The notes beneath the pieces are model-generated. The model was not told the DNA's origin and made no database searches. It saw nothing but the letters and a program-made list of their open reading frames with translations. Below, one piece after another: positions 1 to 7,383 of a stretch of DNA of 43,460 nt (position 1 is its first letter; each line of letters begins with the position of its first letter). A program made the translations under genes and the position numbers. Source of the stretch: Crocosphaera chwakensis CCY0110 (GTDB lineage Bacteria; Cyanobacteriota; Cyanobacteriia; Cyanobacteriales; Microcystaceae); contig NZ_AAXW01000042.1 of assembly GCF_000169335.1 (NCBI RefSeq), positions 1 through 43,460 of the forward strand. Reading direction: 5' to 3'.

Positions 1-172
1 ACTAAAAAAGAATATTGCCAAAATCATGACAAATATATCCAATTAATTAATCAGTTCACTAAAAAAACTGTCACTATTCTCCTTCAAAACATAGCAATAA
101 ACCCCTAACATGGGAACAATCACCCCATGATTAGCTAGTCTATAGGGTAAAACCATTACTAATATTAATGCT

Positions 173-2089
173 ATGACAACTATTACCGAATATGCTAACC
201 TAACGGCCTTACATGATGTATGGGCGATCGCTGCTAAAAAATTTCCCGACATCCTTGCACTTCACGATCCCCACAGCAAACCGGAAGTTAAACTCACTTT
301 TGCTCAGTTATACCAACAAATCAAACAATTTGCCTCTGGACTGCAAGCATTGGGCGTTACCCCAGATGATAAAATTAGTCTCATTGCTGATAATAGTCCC
401 CGTTGGTTTATTGCTGATCAAGGGTCAATGTTAGCGGGTGCAGCTAATGCAGTGCGGTCAGCACAAGCAGATAAAAACGAAATAGCCTATATTTTAAGAG
501 ATAGTGATAGTAATGCTCTCATCGTAGAAAATCAAAAAACCTTAGATAAGATACGTTCTTTTTGTGACGAAATACCCCTACAATTAATTATTTTACTCAG
601 CGACGAAACCCCCAAAGCAGACGATACCATCAAAACCTTAAACTACACTCAACTGATGGAAGAAGGAGCAAAACATAGCCTAAACCCTATTACAAAAGAT
701 GAGGATGATCTAGCCACCTTAATTTATACATCAGGAACCACCGGACAACCCAAAGGTGCAATGTTGTCTCATGGTAACTTATTGCATCAAGTTAGAAATC
801 TTAATGCAGTTATCCAACCCCAACCAGGAGACAAAGTTCTCAGTATTTTACCCTCTTGGCACGCTTACGAACGCAGTGGAGAATATTTTTTACTTTCTCA
901 AGGATGTACCCTCATTTACACCAATATCCGCAACTTTAAGACCGATCTCAAGAAGTTTAAACCTCATCACATGGTGGGAGTTCCTCGTCTTTGGGACTCC
1001 CTCTACGAAGGAATACAGAAGCAATTCAGAGAACAAAGTCCTACCCAACAAAAAATAGTAGAATTCTTCTTCAATATTTCCCGAACCTTTATCCTATCCA
1101 GACGCATCGCCAATAACATGAGTTTAGAACACTTCGATGCGTCGGCCATAGAAAGGTCGATAGCCCGACTAAAAGCGTCTTTATTAGCTCCTTTACACAG
1201 TTTAGGGGATAAATTAGTTTACAAGAAAATTCGAGAGGGTTTAGGGGGTAATTTTGAAACTCTAGTCAGTGGTGGGGGGTCTTTGGCGAAACATTTAGAC
1301 GACTTTTACGAGATCATCAACGTCCCCGTCTTAGTCGGTTACGGCCTCACTGAAACCGCTCCCGTCACCAATGCACGCACCCACAGTCATAACTTACGAG
1401 GTTCCTCCGGCCAACCCATCCCCAAAACAGAAATTAAGATCGTTGATCTCGATACCCGTGAACCCCTTTCCCAAGGCAAAAAAGGAGTCGTTCTCCTTCG
1501 TGGCCCCCAAATTATGCAAGGATACTATAAAAAACCTGAAGCTACTGCTAAAGCGATCAATCCCGAAGGATGGTTTGATAGTGGGGACTTAGGATGGATA
1601 ACCCCGATGAATGATCTGGTCATTACCGGACGAGCCAAAGATACTATTGTCTTGAGTAACGGCGAAAATATTGAACCCCAACCCATCGAAGATGCTTGCA
1701 TTAGAAGTCCTTATATTGACCAAATGATGTTAGTGGGTCAAGATCAAAAAGCCTTAGGAGCCTTAATTGTACCGAATTTAGACGCATTGCAAACATGGGA
1801 CAAAAATCAACAACTTAACTTAACCTTTCCCCCTGAAGATGCAAGCAGAGAAGCGATCGTTAATAGCGATCTCTACGGAAAACCCGTTCAAGACTTATTC
1901 AAACAAGAACTGAACCGAGAAGTCAAAAACCGTCCCGGATACCGTGCAGATGACCAAATTAAAGCCTTTGAACTGATATTAGAACCCTTTTCCGTTGAAA
2001 ATGGTATGATGACCCAAACCCTAAAAATAAAACGGCCTGTGGTCACAGAACGATATCAGGGTATGATCGACGGGATGTTTGAATCTTAA
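173..2089 (+). CDS. aas: Long-chain acyl-ACP/acyl-CoA synthetase (AMP-forming)
   Basis: The product activates free fatty acids with ATP through an acyl-adenylate. In cyanobacteria this enzyme mainly charges acyl-carrier protein and so recycles fatty acids released from membranes. Visible ANL-superfamily motifs are the phosphate loop YTSGTTGQPKG (residues 185-195), the GYGLTETAP adenylate motif in the middle of the protein, and WFDSGDLGW followed by an ITGRAKD hinge towards the C terminus. At 638 residues it has the length of a long-chain enzyme with the usual insert before the second core motif. The ATG is the first in-frame start after an AT-rich leader and gives a normal N terminus. The YlqD-family gene follows 35 bases later on the same strand. 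ACP rather than CoA as acceptor is inferred from cyanobacterial family knowledge (Slr1609 type), not from the sequence itself. Confidence 0.93.
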   Translation: MTTITEYANLTALHDVWAIAAKKFPDILALHDPHSKPEVKLTFAQLYQQIKQFASGLQALGVTPDDKISLIADNSPRWFIADQGSMLAGAANAVRSAQADKNEIAYILRDSDSNALIVENQKTLDKIRSFCDEIPLQLIILLSDETPKADDTIKTLNYTQLMEEGAKHSLNPITKDEDDLATLIYTSGTTGQPKGAMLSHGNLLHQVRNLNAVIQPQPGDKVLSILPSWHAYERSGEYFLLSQGCTLIYTNIRNFKTDLKKFKPHHMVGVPRLWDSLYEGIQKQFREQSPTQQKIVEFFFNISRTFILSRRIANNMSLEHFDASAIERSIARLKASLLAPLHSLGDKLVYKKIREGLGGNFETLVSGGGSLAKHLDDFYEIINVPVLVGYGLTETAPVTNARTHSHNLRGSSGQPIPKTEIKIVDLDTREPLSQGKKGVVLLRGPQIMQGYYKKPEATAKAINPEGWFDSGDLGWITPMNDLVITGRAKDTIVLSNGENIEPQPIEDACIRSPYIDQMMLVGQDQKALGALIVPNLDALQTWDKNQQLNLTFPPEDASREAIVNSDLYGKPVQDLFKQELNREVKNRPGYRADDQIKAFELILEPFSVENGMMTQTLKIKRPVVTERYQGMIDGMFES

Positions 2090-2124
2090 TCATTAGAAAA
2101 AGTTAGTCAACGGAGAAAACATTC

Positions 2125-2574
2125 ATGGAAGACGCAAACACCAGTTTATTATTGAAACGGCCAGTCAATTTAAAAGTGATCGTTACCACTCGCTGGAAAG
2201 AAGAAATGCAGCAACAACTGCAGGCACAAATTAGTCAGCTTGACAACCAAATGCAACAAATTGAAATGCAAGGACAAAGAGCAATTTCTGAGATTCAAAA
2301 ACAAAGTGTTTCTCCTCCAGGTGCGCAAACAACTCAACAAATTGATAATATTCAATTACAGGTTAATCAGAAAAAAAGTGAGTTTTTAGAAAGAAAAAAT
2401 CAATTCCTACAACAAATGCAACAAGTGCAAACCGTCGAACTCGAACAGGAAGTGGTTCAAGGACAAATGGAAAGCTTTTTCCGTGTCGAAAAAGGAGACA
2501 ATTTAGTGAAAAAATTAAATGTAGAAATTGTCATTCGTGACGGCGTAATTGAAGAAATACGCGGAGAAATTTAA
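2125..2574 (+). CDS. YlqD-family coiled-coil protein
   Basis: This 149-residue soluble protein matches the YlqD family of unknown function, common in cyanobacteria and Firmicutes. The N terminus has a short beta-type segment (LLLKRPVNLKVIVTTRWKE). The middle is a long glutamine-rich heptad region (about residues 30-110, many QQ and QLD repeats) that should form a coiled coil. The C terminus returns to a beta segment ending in DGVIEEIRGEI. It sits 35 bases behind the acyl-activating enzyme and is followed at once by a strong terminator, so the two probably share a transcript. No catalytic residues are apparent. Confidence 0.8.
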   Translation: MEDANTSLLLKRPVNLKVIVTTRWKEEMQQQLQAQISQLDNQMQQIEMQGQRAISEIQKQSVSPPGAQTTQQIDNIQLQVNQKKSEFLERKNQFLQQMQQVQTVELEQEVVQGQMESFFRVEKGDNLVKKLNVEIVIRDGVIEEIRGEI

Positions 2575-2582
2575 TTAATATA

Positions 2583-2613
2583 GCCACGTTGCTTTGAGCA
2601 CGTGGCCTTTTTT
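2583..2613 (+). terminator. Rho-independent terminator after the YlqD-family gene
   Basis: A 7-bp stem GCCACGT/ACGTGGC (2583-2589 with 2600-2606) with a 10-base loop is followed by C and six T. It lies 8 bases after the stop codon and closes the two-gene unit. Confidence 0.85.
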
Positions 2614-2686
2614 GCCCAATAGCTGAAATTTCCTTTTGAGACAACCCCATAACGTATGCTGTATAAGGGATACACCGAATGAGTGA

Positions 2687-2860
2687 GGGGTCGTTAATAC
2701 CCTCAACAAATATCTTCAAGAAATTTGTCATTATTTTATTAGCGGAACTACCAGTTGTGTCATGGAAGGATTCAACAATAAAATTAAACGAATTATTCGT
2801 CAAAGTTATGGATTTAAAGACTTTAACAATATAAGAGAAAAATTCTTAGCTCAAAAAACT
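2687..2860 (+). pseudogene. Relic of an ISL3-type transposase C terminus
   Basis: Reading codons from 2702 gives LNKYLQEICHYFISGTTS, then C-V, then MEGFNNKIKRIIRQSYGFKD and FNNIREKFLA. This matches the conserved C-terminal end of ISL3-family (DDE_Tnp_ISL3) transposases, where the pattern is YFISRTTSG-V-MEG-NNKIKLIKRQ-YGF-NF. An in-frame TGA at 2684-2686 cuts it off upstream, the rest of the transposase is absent, and no start codon or terminal repeats are seen. It is a dead remnant between a terminator and the 3' end of the convergent gene. The frame runs on to a stop at about 2894, but that tail lies inside the neighbouring gene. Confidence 0.7.
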
Positions 2861-4030
2861 TTACAAAAAGTGAGCGATCGCTTTGGCAATATTTAGAGAA
2901 CCTCCTGGTTTTCCTACTCTTTCTTGTCCATTTTTTTGACAACTTTTTAAGTAAGTTTCATCTTTTAAAATAGCTTGAATGGTTTTGGCTGCTTCAGTAA
3001 AAAGATGAGGATTTTTATAACTTTTTCCGATGGTTTTAACCGATATTCCTAATAATCTCATTTGCGCTTCTGCAAAAGCATACGTAAATTGTGGACCTTT
3101 TCCAGGCAATTGAATCACAGGTTTACCTAATCCCACTGCTTGTTCTACGGCGGTTCCTGCCATTCCAATCGCTAAATCACAAGAATTGATAATATCAGAA
3201 AAAGCCTGATAATAACATTCAATTCTAATAGTATCTTTGATTAATATTCCCAAAGTTTGATATTGCCATCCTAATTTCGCAGCTAACCTTTTTAAATCTG
3301 TTTCGTTAATAGCTTGAACCAAAGCAACTCGAAATTGTACTCTTTCTAAAATAGCAAGAGATTCACATACCTTTAACAATAATCTTAAATTTTCTAGAGC
3401 TTCAGGAAGACGACTTCCAGGTAATAAAGCAATAGTCGGAATATCATTATCAAGATGTAAATTTGTTCCCGTTGGCGTTAAAATATCCATGATAGGATAG
3501 CCTAAAAAATAAGCTTTTTTAAATCCTTGTTGCTGTAAATCTTTTGCAGTAAAAGCATCTCTAGTGAAGATAGCTAAACAACTAGGCGATCGCAAACACC
3601 ATCGAGTTAACCAAGGAAGCAGTAATTTCCCTTCATAAAAACTAGAAGTGGATACTAAAAAAGCAACAAAAGGACGACCCGTAATATAGGCCATGGTGAC
3701 AGGAAAAATATCCCCAACCGCAACAATTAAATGATAACCAGAACAATATTTTAAAAGGGTACGAATTTGATATAACGTTAAACCAATTAATCCGGCGGAC
3801 ACATCTTTTAATAAAGTTAAGGGGTTCATATAAAAAATTCCCCCAGACGGTAAATTTTTAGGTTGTCCGATTAAAGGTAAATTGAGAGAACGATAAGCAT
3901 TGCCTTCTCCCACTAAAGGCATGGCTGTGATGGTAATATGAGGGGCAATTTTCTGTAATTCTTGGAGAATTAGACGACTGTTAAGGTCTTCTCCATGGCC
4001 GTTACTCATAAATAAGACTTCTTTTTTCAT
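2861..4030 (-). CDS. Lipid-A-disaccharide synthase-related protein
   Basis: This 389-residue protein resembles LpxB-type glycosyltransferases (GT-B fold) but belongs to the cyanobacterial 'lipid-A-disaccharide synthase-related' group, whose acceptor is not established. The N terminus carries the LFMSNGHGEDLNSRLI nucleotide-sugar fold entry. The middle has TLYQIRTLLKY and LIVAVGDIFP, and the C-terminal half shows IALLPGSR and the donor-binding stretch DLAIGMAGTAVEQAVGLGKP. The ATG at 4030 is the natural start (MKKEVLFMSNGHGE). The gene is transcribed alone, convergent with the ISL3 relic and divergent from the IscA-like gene. Most cyanobacteria lack classical lipid A, so a role in another glycolipid or surface glycan is likely, but this is inference. 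Confidence 0.85.
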   Translation of the reverse strand: MKKEVLFMSNGHGEDLNSRLILQELQKIAPHITITAMPLVGEGNAYRSLNLPLIGQPKNLPSGGIFYMNPLTLLKDVSAGLIGLTLYQIRTLLKYCSGYHLIVAVGDIFPVTMAYITGRPFVAFLVSTSSFYEGKLLLPWLTRWCLRSPSCLAIFTRDAFTAKDLQQQGFKKAYFLGYPIMDILTPTGTNLHLDNDIPTIALLPGSRLPEALENLRLLLKVCESLAILERVQFRVALVQAINETDLKRLAAKLGWQYQTLGILIKDTIRIECYYQAFSDIINSCDLAIGMAGTAVEQAVGLGKPVIQLPGKGPQFTYAFAEAQMRLLGISVKTIGKSYKNPHLFTEAAKTIQAILKDETYLKSCQKNGQERVGKPGGSLNIAKAIAHFL

Positions 4031-4062
4031 TTAATTAATAATTGTGATTTAATTAATAATTG
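4030..4062. repeat. 15-bp direct repeat in a divergent promoter region
   Basis: TTTAATTAATAATTG occurs at 4030-4044 and again at 4048-4062, 18 bases apart. It lies in the spacer between the LpxB-related gene and the IscA-like gene. The low-complexity AT content means it may be chance or slippage rather than an operator. Confidence 0.5.
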
Positions 4063-4206
4063 ATAATGAATAATTACTGCTCTATGGTAAACATAGGTAA
4101 CGGTAAAGCGTAATGATTTCTTAAATAATAGGTTAACAAGGGGAAGGTTGTCCTAAAATAGAAAAAGGTTGAAAATTATTGTAGCTTTTAGGAGTCACCA
4201 CAACCG

Positions 4207-4563
4207 ATGACACAAGCCACTCAAACCCCCGCCAAAGGAATTCAACTTACCGAAACAGCCCTTAAGCACGTTTTAATGTTACGGGAACAACAGGGAAAAG
4301 ACCTGTGTTTGCGTGTTGGGGTTCGTCAGGGAGGATGTTCCGGAATGTCTTATATGATGGACTTTGATGACCCTAGTAATATAGGCGAACAAGACGAAGT
4401 GTTTGACTATGATGGCTTTCAAATTATCTGCGATCGCAAAAGTCTTCTCTATCTCTATGGCCTCGTTCTCGATTATAGTAACGCTATGATCGGGGGGGGG
4501 TTTGAGTTCACGAACCCCAACGCTAACCAAACCTGTGGCTGTGGTAAGTCCTTTGGTGTTTAA
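4207..4563 (+). CDS. IscA/SufA-type iron-sulfur cluster assembly protein
   Basis: An A-type Fe-S carrier (HesB/IscA family), 118 residues. It accepts iron or clusters and passes them to apo-proteins. The three conserved cysteines are present: C44 in the GGCSGMSY motif, and C110 and C112 in the C-terminal CGCGKSF. The sequence is close to the cyanobacterial Slr1417-type protein. The start ATG follows a GGAG-containing leader (taggagtcac) at normal distance. The gene stands alone, divergent from its upstream neighbour and about 90 bases ahead of the TPR gene. An uninterrupted run of nine G (4492-4500) encodes part of the conserved GGG. Family naming (IscA versus SufA) differs between authors, so no symbol is given. 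Confidence 0.9.
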   Translation: MTQATQTPAKGIQLTETALKHVLMLREQQGKDLCLRVGVRQGGCSGMSYMMDFDDPSNIGEQDEVFDYDGFQIICDRKSLLYLYGLVLDYSNAMIGGGFEFTNPNANQTCGCGKSFGV

Positions 4564-4656
4564 TAAGGAAATATATTGTATGGTAAATAATTGGGGCAGA
4601 AATCTAGTTTCTGTCTCTTTTTATCGTCATAATGCTCTTTCTTCTAACAATTAACC

Positions 4657-5082
4657 ATGACTGAAACTGTTGCAACTGCCTTTGAGCAAGGTTTAGAACG
4701 TTATCAACAAGGTGAATCCCTTGATACTTTGATCCCTCATTTCAAACAAATCTGCGATCGCGCCCCCAAAAACCCTACCGCTTGGGCCTGTTTGGCTTGG
4801 TTATATCTGTTAGCGGATAAACCAGAGTTAGCTCTCAAAGCTGCTAAAAAAAGCGTTAAAATCGATAATAGACCGCCTCAAGCTCGGATTAACTTAGCCT
4901 TAGCTATGTTAGATACCGGCGCAAAAGGAGTGCGGGATCACGTCGATGCGGCCAAACAGATGATGTCTCTTGATGAAGAAATCCATCAAGATATCATGGA
5001 AAACATAGAAGATGGATTAAGCCGTAAACCAGACTGGAAAAGTCTCCAGCGTGTGAAAAAATGGTTAGTATCCCCTGAATAA
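4657..5082 (+). CDS. TPR-repeat protein
   Basis: A 141-residue helical protein with at least two tetratricopeptide-like units: residues about 38-70 (NPTAWACLAWLYLLADKPELALKAA) and the next unit (PPQARINLALAMLDTGAKG). It has no signal peptide or membrane segment, so it is probably a cytoplasmic scaffold. It ends two bases before the M48 protease start (TAA-CA-ATG), which argues for a two-gene operon. Its partner protein cannot be read from the sequence. Confidence 0.75.
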   Translation: MTETVATAFEQGLERYQQGESLDTLIPHFKQICDRAPKNPTAWACLAWLYLLADKPELALKAAKKSVKIDNRPPQARINLALAMLDTGAKGVRDHVDAAKQMMSLDEEIHQDIMENIEDGLSRKPDWKSLQRVKKWLVSPE

Positions 5083-5084
5083 CA

Positions 5085-5960
5085 ATGCAATTATCAAAAA
5101 CCCAGTTAATAGGATTAAAAGCAGATGATTTTCGTCATCCTTTAGATTTAGAAGCCACCACCACCTTAAAACAACTCCCTGGCTTAGATATAATCGTTAG
5201 GAGTTTACTGGGTTCTGTGGCCGAACAGTTTTTCTATCTCAATAACATTGCTTCTTCGGTGCTAGTGAGTGAAAAACAATTACCCCATCTCCATAAATTA
5301 TTAGTCGAAGCAGCTAGAGTTCTCGATTTAGAACCCCCGCAACTCTATTTACAACAAAACCCTGTCCCTAACGCCTACACCTTCGCTATGCAAGGAAAAC
5401 AACCCTTCATGGTGTTGCATACATCTCTTGTGGAAATGTTGACCCCAGAAGAAATACAAGGGGTCATGGCCCACGAGTTAGGACACCTTAAATGTGAACA
5501 TGGGGTTTATCTTACTTTAGCGAACATTATGGTTTTAGGAGCGAGTTTACTGCCCACCTGGGGAACAGCGATCGCTCAATCTTTACAATCCCAAATGTTA
5601 CAATGGGTACGCTGTGCTGAATTTAGTTGCGATCGCGCTGCTTTATTGGTGGCACAAGATCCCAAAGTGATCATGTCTATTCTCATGAAATTGGCCGGGG
5701 GTTCCCCCACCATTGCCCCTCAGTTGAACCTAGAGGCATTTATCCAACAAGCCCGCGATTATGAAGACATTAGCAACACTGCTTTAGGAGAAATGTTAAA
5801 ACAGGCACAAACGGAACAACTCACCCATCCAGTGCCAGTTTTACGAGCTAAGGAAATCGATCGCTGGGCTAGTTCTCAAGATTATCACCACTTGATAGAA
5901 ATAGGCAAAACAGAGTATAATCAAAAGGCTACGACCAAGGGCGGATGGCGAAATTGGTAG
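5085..5960 (+). CDS. M48-family zinc metalloprotease, 3' end shared with a tRNA gene
   Basis: This 291-residue peptidase has the zinc site HELGH at 130-134 and the third-ligand motif E179-F-S-C-D183 about 45 residues later, as in the HtpX/Ste24 (M48) clan. A hydrophobic segment (residues 141-168) follows the HEXXH helix, so the protein may be membrane-associated. It probably degrades misfolded or damaged proteins. The start lies two bases after the TPR gene stop. The last seven codons and the TAG stop (5939-5960) are the acceptor stem and D-arm of tRNA-Leu, and the tRNA promoter lies further upstream in the coding sequence. The C-terminal ATTKGGWRNW is therefore dictated by tRNA sequence and is unlikely to be functionally important. 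Confidence 0.87.
   Translation: MQLSKTQLIGLKADDFRHPLDLEATTTLKQLPGLDIIVRSLLGSVAEQFFYLNNIASSVLVSEKQLPHLHKLLVEAARVLDLEPPQLYLQQNPVPNAYTFAMQGKQPFMVLHTSLVEMLTPEEIQGVMAHELGHLKCEHGVYLTLANIMVLGASLLPTWGTAIAQSLQSQMLQWVRCAEFSCDRAALLVAQDPKVIMSILMKLAGGSPTIAPQLNLEAFIQQARDYEDISNTALGEMLKQAQTEQLTHPVPVLRAKEIDRWASSQDYHHLIEIGKTEYNQKATTKGGWRNW
5892..5921 (+). promoter_or_regulatory. Promoter of tRNA-Leu inside the M48 protease gene
   Basis: TTGATA (5892-5897) and a consensus TATAAT (5916-5921) are separated by 18 bases. The mature tRNA starts 18 bases after the -10 box. The whole element lies in the last 25 codons of the protease gene. This is a direct motif match to sigma-70/SigA type promoters; the transcription start is not proven. 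Confidence 0.75.
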
Positions 5961-6020
5961 ACGCACCACACTCAAAATGTGGCGGCTTCGGTCATGGGGG
6001 TTCGAGTCCCCCTCTGCCCA
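5939..6020 (+). tRNA. tRNA-Leu (anticodon CAA)
   Basis: An 82-base gene. The acceptor GGGCGGA pairs with TCTGCCC (6013-6019, one G-U pair), with discriminator A. The anticodon stem CCACA/TGTGG encloses the loop CTCAAAA, giving anticodon CAA for UUG codons. There is a long variable arm (class II) and a T-arm GGGGG-TTCGAGT-CCCCC. CCA is not encoded. Unlike the cyanobacterial tRNA-Leu(UAA), no group I intron is present. The 5' end overlaps the M48 gene by 22 bases. Confidence 0.95.
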
Positions 6021-6078
6021 TCAGGTTTTCAGACTATTAGTTACGCAAAATTCGTAGCTAATTGGTATCTGATAAGAA

Positions 6079-6111
6079 ACCTCGACTTTTAAGAAGCCGA
6101 GGTCATTTTTT
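6079..6111 (+). terminator. Terminator after tRNA-Leu, facing rplL
   Basis: The stem ACCTCG/CGAGGT (6079-6084 with 6098-6103), extended after one mismatch, is followed by CA and six T on the plus strand. On the minus strand the same hairpin lies 25 bases after rplL with only a weak T tract, so it may serve both convergent transcripts but is best for the tRNA. Confidence 0.7.
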
Positions 6112-6135
6112 AGGTCGATAACTGTGTGTCAAGCG

Positions 6136-6537
6136 TTACTTGACGGTAACTTTAGCACCAGCTTCTTCGAGTTTCTTCTTAATATCTTCGGCATCCTCTT
6201 TTCCTGTACCTTCTTTAATAGGCTTAGGTGTAGATTCAACCATATCTTTAGCTTCTTTAAGTCCTAAACCGGTGATACCGCGAACGACTTTAAGAATAGC
6301 AATTTTCTTATCGCCAGGAACGTCTTCGAGAATGACATCAAATTCAGTTTTCTCTTCTTCAGGTTCAGCGGCCGCAGCACCAGGCGCACCAGCACCAGGG
6401 GCCATCATCATCATGCCACCGGAAGGGGCAGAAGCACTCACACCAAAGGCTTCTTCAATTTGTGTAACCAACTCAGAGGCTTCTAAGAGGGTTAAAGATT
6501 TTAGCTTTTCGAGAATTTCATCAGTTGCAGCAGACAT
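6136..6537 (-). CDS. rplL: 50S ribosomal protein L7/L12
   Basis: The stalk protein of the large ribosomal subunit, present in several copies and recruiting translation factors. It has 133 residues. The N-terminal dimerisation helices run to about residue 35, followed by an alanine/proline/glycine/methionine-rich hinge (about 37-60, GGMMMMAPGAGAPGAAAAEP). The C-terminal globular domain has the conserved GLGLKEAKDMVE helix. An AAGGAG ribosome site lies 7 bases before the ATG. It is the last gene of the secE-to-rplL operon, 74 bases after rplJ. The rpoB/rpoC genes that follow it in many bacteria are not here, as is usual in cyanobacteria. Confidence 0.98.
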   Translation of the reverse strand: MSAATDEILEKLKSLTLLEASELVTQIEEAFGVSASAPSGGMMMMAPGAGAPGAAAAEPEEEKTEFDVILEDVPGDKKIAILKVVRGITGLGLKEAKDMVESTPKPIKEGTGKEDAEDIKKKLEEAGAKVTVK

Positions 6538-6611
6538 AATTTAACTCCTTGAAAATGAATGAAAAAAGTGGATAATTGGACAAACAAGATAAACTGATCG
6601 GGGAATGAGCT

Positions 6612-7178
6612 TTAGCCATTCCCTTCTTCTCTAGCGGCCATGGCAGCCATAACACGCCCCAAAGAGTTGGGGATGTCGTTGATACCCCGTCCTATAGAAG
6701 TCGGTACTTCGTTGACTCCGACGGCCAACTTGGTGGCGATGGAATTGATCGCTCCGGCTACTTGGCCAATCAATTCTTCTTTTGACGGTAAATCAGCGAT
6801 CGCCTTGACCTGGTCTTCATTTAGGGCTTGCCCTTGCATGACACCACCGCGAAACTCGGTTTTTTTTGTGTCTTTTTTGAAGGACTGATAAGCCCTAACC
6901 GCGCTACCTACGTCGTCTTTGACTAAAACAAAGGCTGATGACCCATTTAAAAAGTTGGTCATGGGTTCCCATGCTTCGTCCCCGGTAATCGCTTGTTCCA
7001 TTAAGGTGTTTTTTGTCACCTTACAGATAGCTCCACTGGGTCGTAGGCGGTTACGCAGTTCACTAATTTCGGCAACGGATAGACCTTGATAGTCAATAAC
7101 CATGCCTAATTGCGCCTCACTCAAGAGTTCTTTGAGATCGGCGATAACCGTTGCTTTATTTTCCCTGGTTCTTCCCAT
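6612..7178 (-). CDS. rplJ: 50S ribosomal protein L10
   Basis: L10 anchors the L7/L12 dimers to the ribosome and is usually also the translational regulator of its own operon. The 188-residue protein has the normal start MGRTRENKATVIADLKELLS and a C-terminal amphipathic helix for L12 binding. The ribosome site AAGGAGGTGA is one of the strongest in the window. Upstream is a 205-base leader that looks like the L10 autoregulatory element. Confidence 0.97.
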   Translation of the reverse strand: MGRTRENKATVIADLKELLSEAQLGMVIDYQGLSVAEISELRNRLRPSGAICKVTKNTLMEQAITGDEAWEPMTNFLNGSSAFVLVKDDVGSAVRAYQSFKKDTKKTEFRGGVMQGQALNEDQVKAIADLPSKEELIGQVAGAINSIATKLAVGVNEVPTSIGRGINDIPNSLGRVMAAMAAREEGNG

Positions 7179-7195
7179 TCTGCTCTCACCTCCTT

Positions 7196-7350
7196 AATTT
7201 TGGGAAAAAAATAAACCCCTAGCTTTTTTGCCGGGGCTGAAGTCTAATCCCATCATAAAAATAGCAAGCAAAACCTACTATTTTTCTGGATTTTATGGCT
7301 TCAGGCTTCAACCTCGGCAGGATATTTAAGCAAATTTTGCTCCTGCTGTC
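7196..7350 (-). promoter_or_regulatory. L10 leader with attenuator-like hairpin upstream of rplJ
   Basis: The 205-base rplA-rplJ spacer is highly structured on the minus strand. A GCAGGA...TCCTGC stem (7317-7322 with 7341-7346) with inner AGCAAA/TTTGCT pairing resembles the kink-turn-bearing L10-binding leader. Downstream, CCCCGGC...GCTAGGGG (about 7215-7238) followed by TTTATTTTTTT on the minus strand is a terminator-like attenuator. A tandem TGAAGCC repeat upstream can pair with CTTCAGCC of the attenuator, suggesting an antiterminator alternative. This layout is known for L10 leaders; that this copy works so is inference. Confidence 0.7.
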
Positions 7351-7383
7351 TTCGGTATAAACCAAAGTTTATTTTTTTAGTTG

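Noticed and set aside
43..252. Minus-strand 69-codon frame at the left edge
   Set aside because: It overlaps the start of the acyl-activating enzyme and looks like a chance frame; no ribosome site or family resemblance.
2531..2803. Minus-strand 90-codon frame over the terminator and ISL3 relic
   Set aside because: The other strand has better evidence (YlqD end, terminator, transposase relic). The frame crosses a terminator and has no recognisable features.
6140..6544. Plus-strand 134-codon frame antisense to rplL
   Set aside because: It is the complement of rplL; the Ser/Ala/Pro-rich translation is an artefact.
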